From assembly GCA_045537555.1 (NCBI GenBank), contig JAZSPR010000109.1:1-14799 (forward strand): a DNA stretch of 14,799 nucleotides, read 5' to 3'. The position numbers and the translations under genes are program-made. The notes beneath the pieces are model-generated. The model saw only the letters and a program-made list of their open reading frames with translations. It was not told the DNA's origin and did no database searches. Shown here piece by piece: positions 12,841-14,799 of the stretch. Source of the DNA: UBA1081 sp045537555. GTDB taxonomy: Bacteria > Bacillota > Clostridia > Oscillospirales > Acutalibacteraceae. The number at the start of each line of letters is the position of its first letter. Positions within the stretch are counted from its first letter, which is position 1.

Positions 12841-14799
12841 TTATACTGTTATTAATTTTACAAGCTCACATACATCGTCAGATTGGAAATAATGAGAGTC
12901 TGAATCAATAAATCTGACTTCTTTTACATTTTCAGCATAAATGCTCCAGCATTTTAAAGCATCAGTGTAATTCTTTGTAAAATAGTCTTTTTTACTTATA
13001 ATCACAGTAACAGGAGTTTTTATTCTGCCTGAAAATTCATAAAAAACAAGAACTGAATAATCAGTATCATTTCTGAATCGCATCAGGATACGCTTGCATG
13101 TTTCTTTTGAAACATCATTGAGTTTTGCACCTGATTTATTAAGAATTGTTTTAAGGACAAAATCAGGGGTATTTCTCCAATTATTCTTCTTTTCACGCAC
13201 TTCAGGAGGAATGATTGCCCCCGCATAGTAATTCTTTATTTCAAAATTATCTTTTTCAAGTTTTTCAATTATTTTCAGCGCAACTGATGCACCGGCGCAA
13301 TGGGAATAGAATGTTACCTCGCTGTCTGACAGCACATTTTCAATTTCAAGAGCCGCTTTTTCACAATCAGCATCAGAGTGAAGGAAGCGGACAAAGTAAA
13401 TTGAAACATCATCATGTGCCTGTCTGAATTCTTTTACAAATCCCGTGAATGCCTCAGCACCGCCACCGCCGAAAGGCAGAAGAACCATAGCCTTTTTCGA
13501 TTTTCCAGAAACATACAAAGGCTCAAGATAATCAGGTCTTGTTCTTTTTCTGACGGTCATAAGAGCGGAAAGTTCAGCAGGTGTTGAATTCTGCATAAAT
13601 TCTGCTGCAGTAACATCATCAAATGCTTTTTCACTCAACAGAGAAATCATTGAAAGACTTGTTCCGCCCATTTCAAAGAAATCGCTGTTTCTGCCGATTT
13701 CATCTGTACCGAGAATCCGTGAAAAAGCTTCACATATGAACTTTTCTGTTTCGTTTACGGGAGGTTCAATTTCTGTACTGAACGCAAATACGACTTTTTC
13801 AGGCAAAGATTTTCTGTTAATTTTACCGCTTGAAGTCATGGGCATATCATCAAGATGAGTAAAGATATGCGGAACCATATATTTCGGAAGTTTCTGAGAA
13901 ATATGTTCTTTGATTTCATTTGAAGTTTTTTCTTCACCCGTGTAGAATACACAGATGTGCTGCCTTCCCTGCTCATCTGTTCTTACAAGTGCAACGGAGA
14001 GATTGATTCCCTCAACAGCTGAAACTGCATTTTCAATTTCACCGAGTTCAATTCTCAGTCCTCTGATTTTAACCTGAAAATCGTTTCTTCCGATAAATAC
14101 AATATTTCCGTCCGCTCTCCAATAACCGAGGTCACCTGATTTGTAAAGTTTACCTGTTCCGAACGGATTATCAATAAACTTTTCTGCTGTGAGCTCGGGA
14201 TTATTAATATATCCGTTACCCACGCCGTCACCTGCAATGCAGATTTCACCCGTAACACCTACGGGAACGGGATTCATATACTTATCCGTAATGTAAATCT
14301 GAGCATTTGCAATAGGTTTGCCGATATGGATATCAATTCCGTCTTCACGGAAAAGCTCTCCGCCCATATCCCATACACTGCATTCGCTCGGTCCTATCGG
14401 ATTGTATACTTTCGCCTCGGGTGACTTTTCATACATCTGAGTGAGCAATTCAGCAGTAAGAGGCTCTCCTGACGTACAGATGCATTTTAACTGCTCAAGA
14501 GGTGTTGTGTCACCTTTGCCGTCAAAATAAATTTTAAGCCTTGTAGGCGTTGTCATAAGGATATTTATATTGTTTTTCTCAACAACTGCTGTAAATCTCG
14601 GCTGAATTGTGCTTTCTCCGTCATCAAGAATGACCGTAGTAAAGCCGTTAGTAATGGGCAACAGCGATTCTGCAATAAAGTAGTCAAAAGAAACAGCATT
14701 AACACATGCAAATGTGCAATTATCAATTTTATTGAGTGTTTCAAGTGTGTTGTTGTTTTTGCAGAAGTTGAGAAGTCCCTTACCCGTAAGAAGACAGCC
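12841..14799 (-). CDS. Nonribosomal peptide synthetase, C-terminal A-PCP-TE part (5' end outside window)
   Basis: The frame is open to the right edge, so the gene is cut by the window; 652 residues are visible, numbered here from 14799. The adenylation domain is entered before core A4 (SFDYF, 37-41). NPIGPSE (133-139) is A5, GEICIAGDGVGNGYI A6, YKSGDL (219-224) A7, GRNDFQVKIRGLRIELGEIE A8, and SSGKINRK A10 with Lys326. A carrier domain follows with FFEMGGTSLS, phosphopantetheine site Ser381. The last about 215 residues are an alpha/beta-hydrolase thioesterase that opens with LLPFGGGGAEAF. Its nucleophile elbow is SHCAG with Cys501 in place of Ser; Asp605 (SKKDYF) and His636 (SHYF) complete the triad. 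This is the terminal module: it loads an amino acid and releases the peptide. No condensation domain is visible; one would lie to the right. Confidence 0.92.
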   Translation of the reverse strand, partial: GCLLTGKGLLNFCKNNNTLETLNKIDNCTFACVNAVSFDYFIAESLLPITNGFTTVILDDGESTIQPRFTAVVEKNNINILMTTPTRLKIYFDGKGDTTPLEQLKCICTSGEPLTAELLTQMYEKSPEAKVYNPIGPSECSVWDMGGELFREDGIDIHIGKPIANAQIYITDKYMNPVPVGVTGEICIAGDGVGNGYINNPELTAEKFIDNPFGTGKLYKSGDLGYWRADGNIVFIGRNDFQVKIRGLRIELGEIENAVSAVEGINLSVALVRTDEQGRQHICVFYTGEEKTSNEIKEHISQKLPKYMVPHIFTHLDDMPMTSSGKINRKSLPEKVVFAFSTEIEPPVNETEKFICEAFSRILGTDEIGRNSDFFEMGGTSLSMISLLSEKAFDDVTAAEFMQNSTPAELSALMTVRKRTRPDYLEPLYVSGKSKKAMVLLPFGGGGAEAFTGFVKEFRQAHDDVSIYFVRFLHSDADCEKAALEIENVLSDSEVTFYSHCAGASVALKIIEKLEKDNFEIKNYYAGAIIPPEVREKKNNWRNTPDFVLKTILNKSGAKLNDVSKETCKRILMRFRNDTDYSVLVFYEFSGRIKTPVTVIISKKDYFTKNYTDALKCWSIYAENVKEVRFIDSDSHYFQSDDVCELVKLITV

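Noticed and set aside
14661..14661. Start codon of the NRPS gene at this TTG
   Set aside because: The frame continues open to 14799 and the residues upstream fit adenylation core A4 (SFDYF), so the TTG is internal.

Overview
The window looks like chromosomal DNA from a low-to-moderate GC Gram-positive bacterium of the class Clostridia, most likely a gut Oscillospiraceae/Ruminococcus-like lineage. The grounds are AAGGAGG-type ribosome binding sites, TTGNNN-N17-TATNNT promoters, CCA-encoding tRNA genes, a very large secreted repeat protein, and a DUF5685 / J-like / membrane-protein operon of a kind I associate with this group. The taxonomic call is an inference from gene content, not from a marker gene.

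Layout. 1-198 is non-coding and repetitive: a 13-bp hairpin, then two inverted arrays of a TAATGAG-like heptamer enclosing two short hairpins. 199-1080 (-) encodes a metallo-beta-lactamase-fold hydrolase. A strong hairpin at 1128-1159 separates it from 1171-6609 (-), an 1812-residue secreted protein of unknown function that carries a degenerate internal duplication of about 600-735 residues. 6610-6893 is an AT-rich divergent promoter region. A tRNA-Leu(CAA) with its own promoter and terminator follows, and then a striking chain of seven hairpins (7015-7182) built around an inverted ATATCATC spacer.

7212-7763 (+, cysteine-containing flavodoxin-like oxidoreductase) and 7747-8421 (-, PHP phosphoesterase) are convergent and overlap by 17 bp. 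A divergent promoter pair between 8421 and 8554 drives the PHP gene leftward and a four-gene operon rightward (8554-11647): a Gfo/Idh/MocA oxidoreductase, a DUF5685 protein, a J-domain-like protein without HPD and with a ten-cysteine tail, and a small polytopic membrane protein. The junctions overlap or are very short, which suggests translational coupling.

A bidirectional terminator and a leftward tRNA-Ser(GGA) follow. Next comes a divergent Lgt-family membrane protein (11907-12800, +), a second bidirectional terminator, and the 3' part of an NRPS gene on the minus strand that runs off the right edge (adenylation, carrier and thioesterase domains). Its thioesterase has a Cys in place of the usual nucleophilic Ser.

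The best candidates for something undescribed are the DUF5685 / cysteine-tailed J-like / membrane-protein operon, the seven-hairpin element, the giant duplicated exoprotein, and the Cys-thioesterase NRPS terminus. No CRISPR array, transposase or phage gene is visible.
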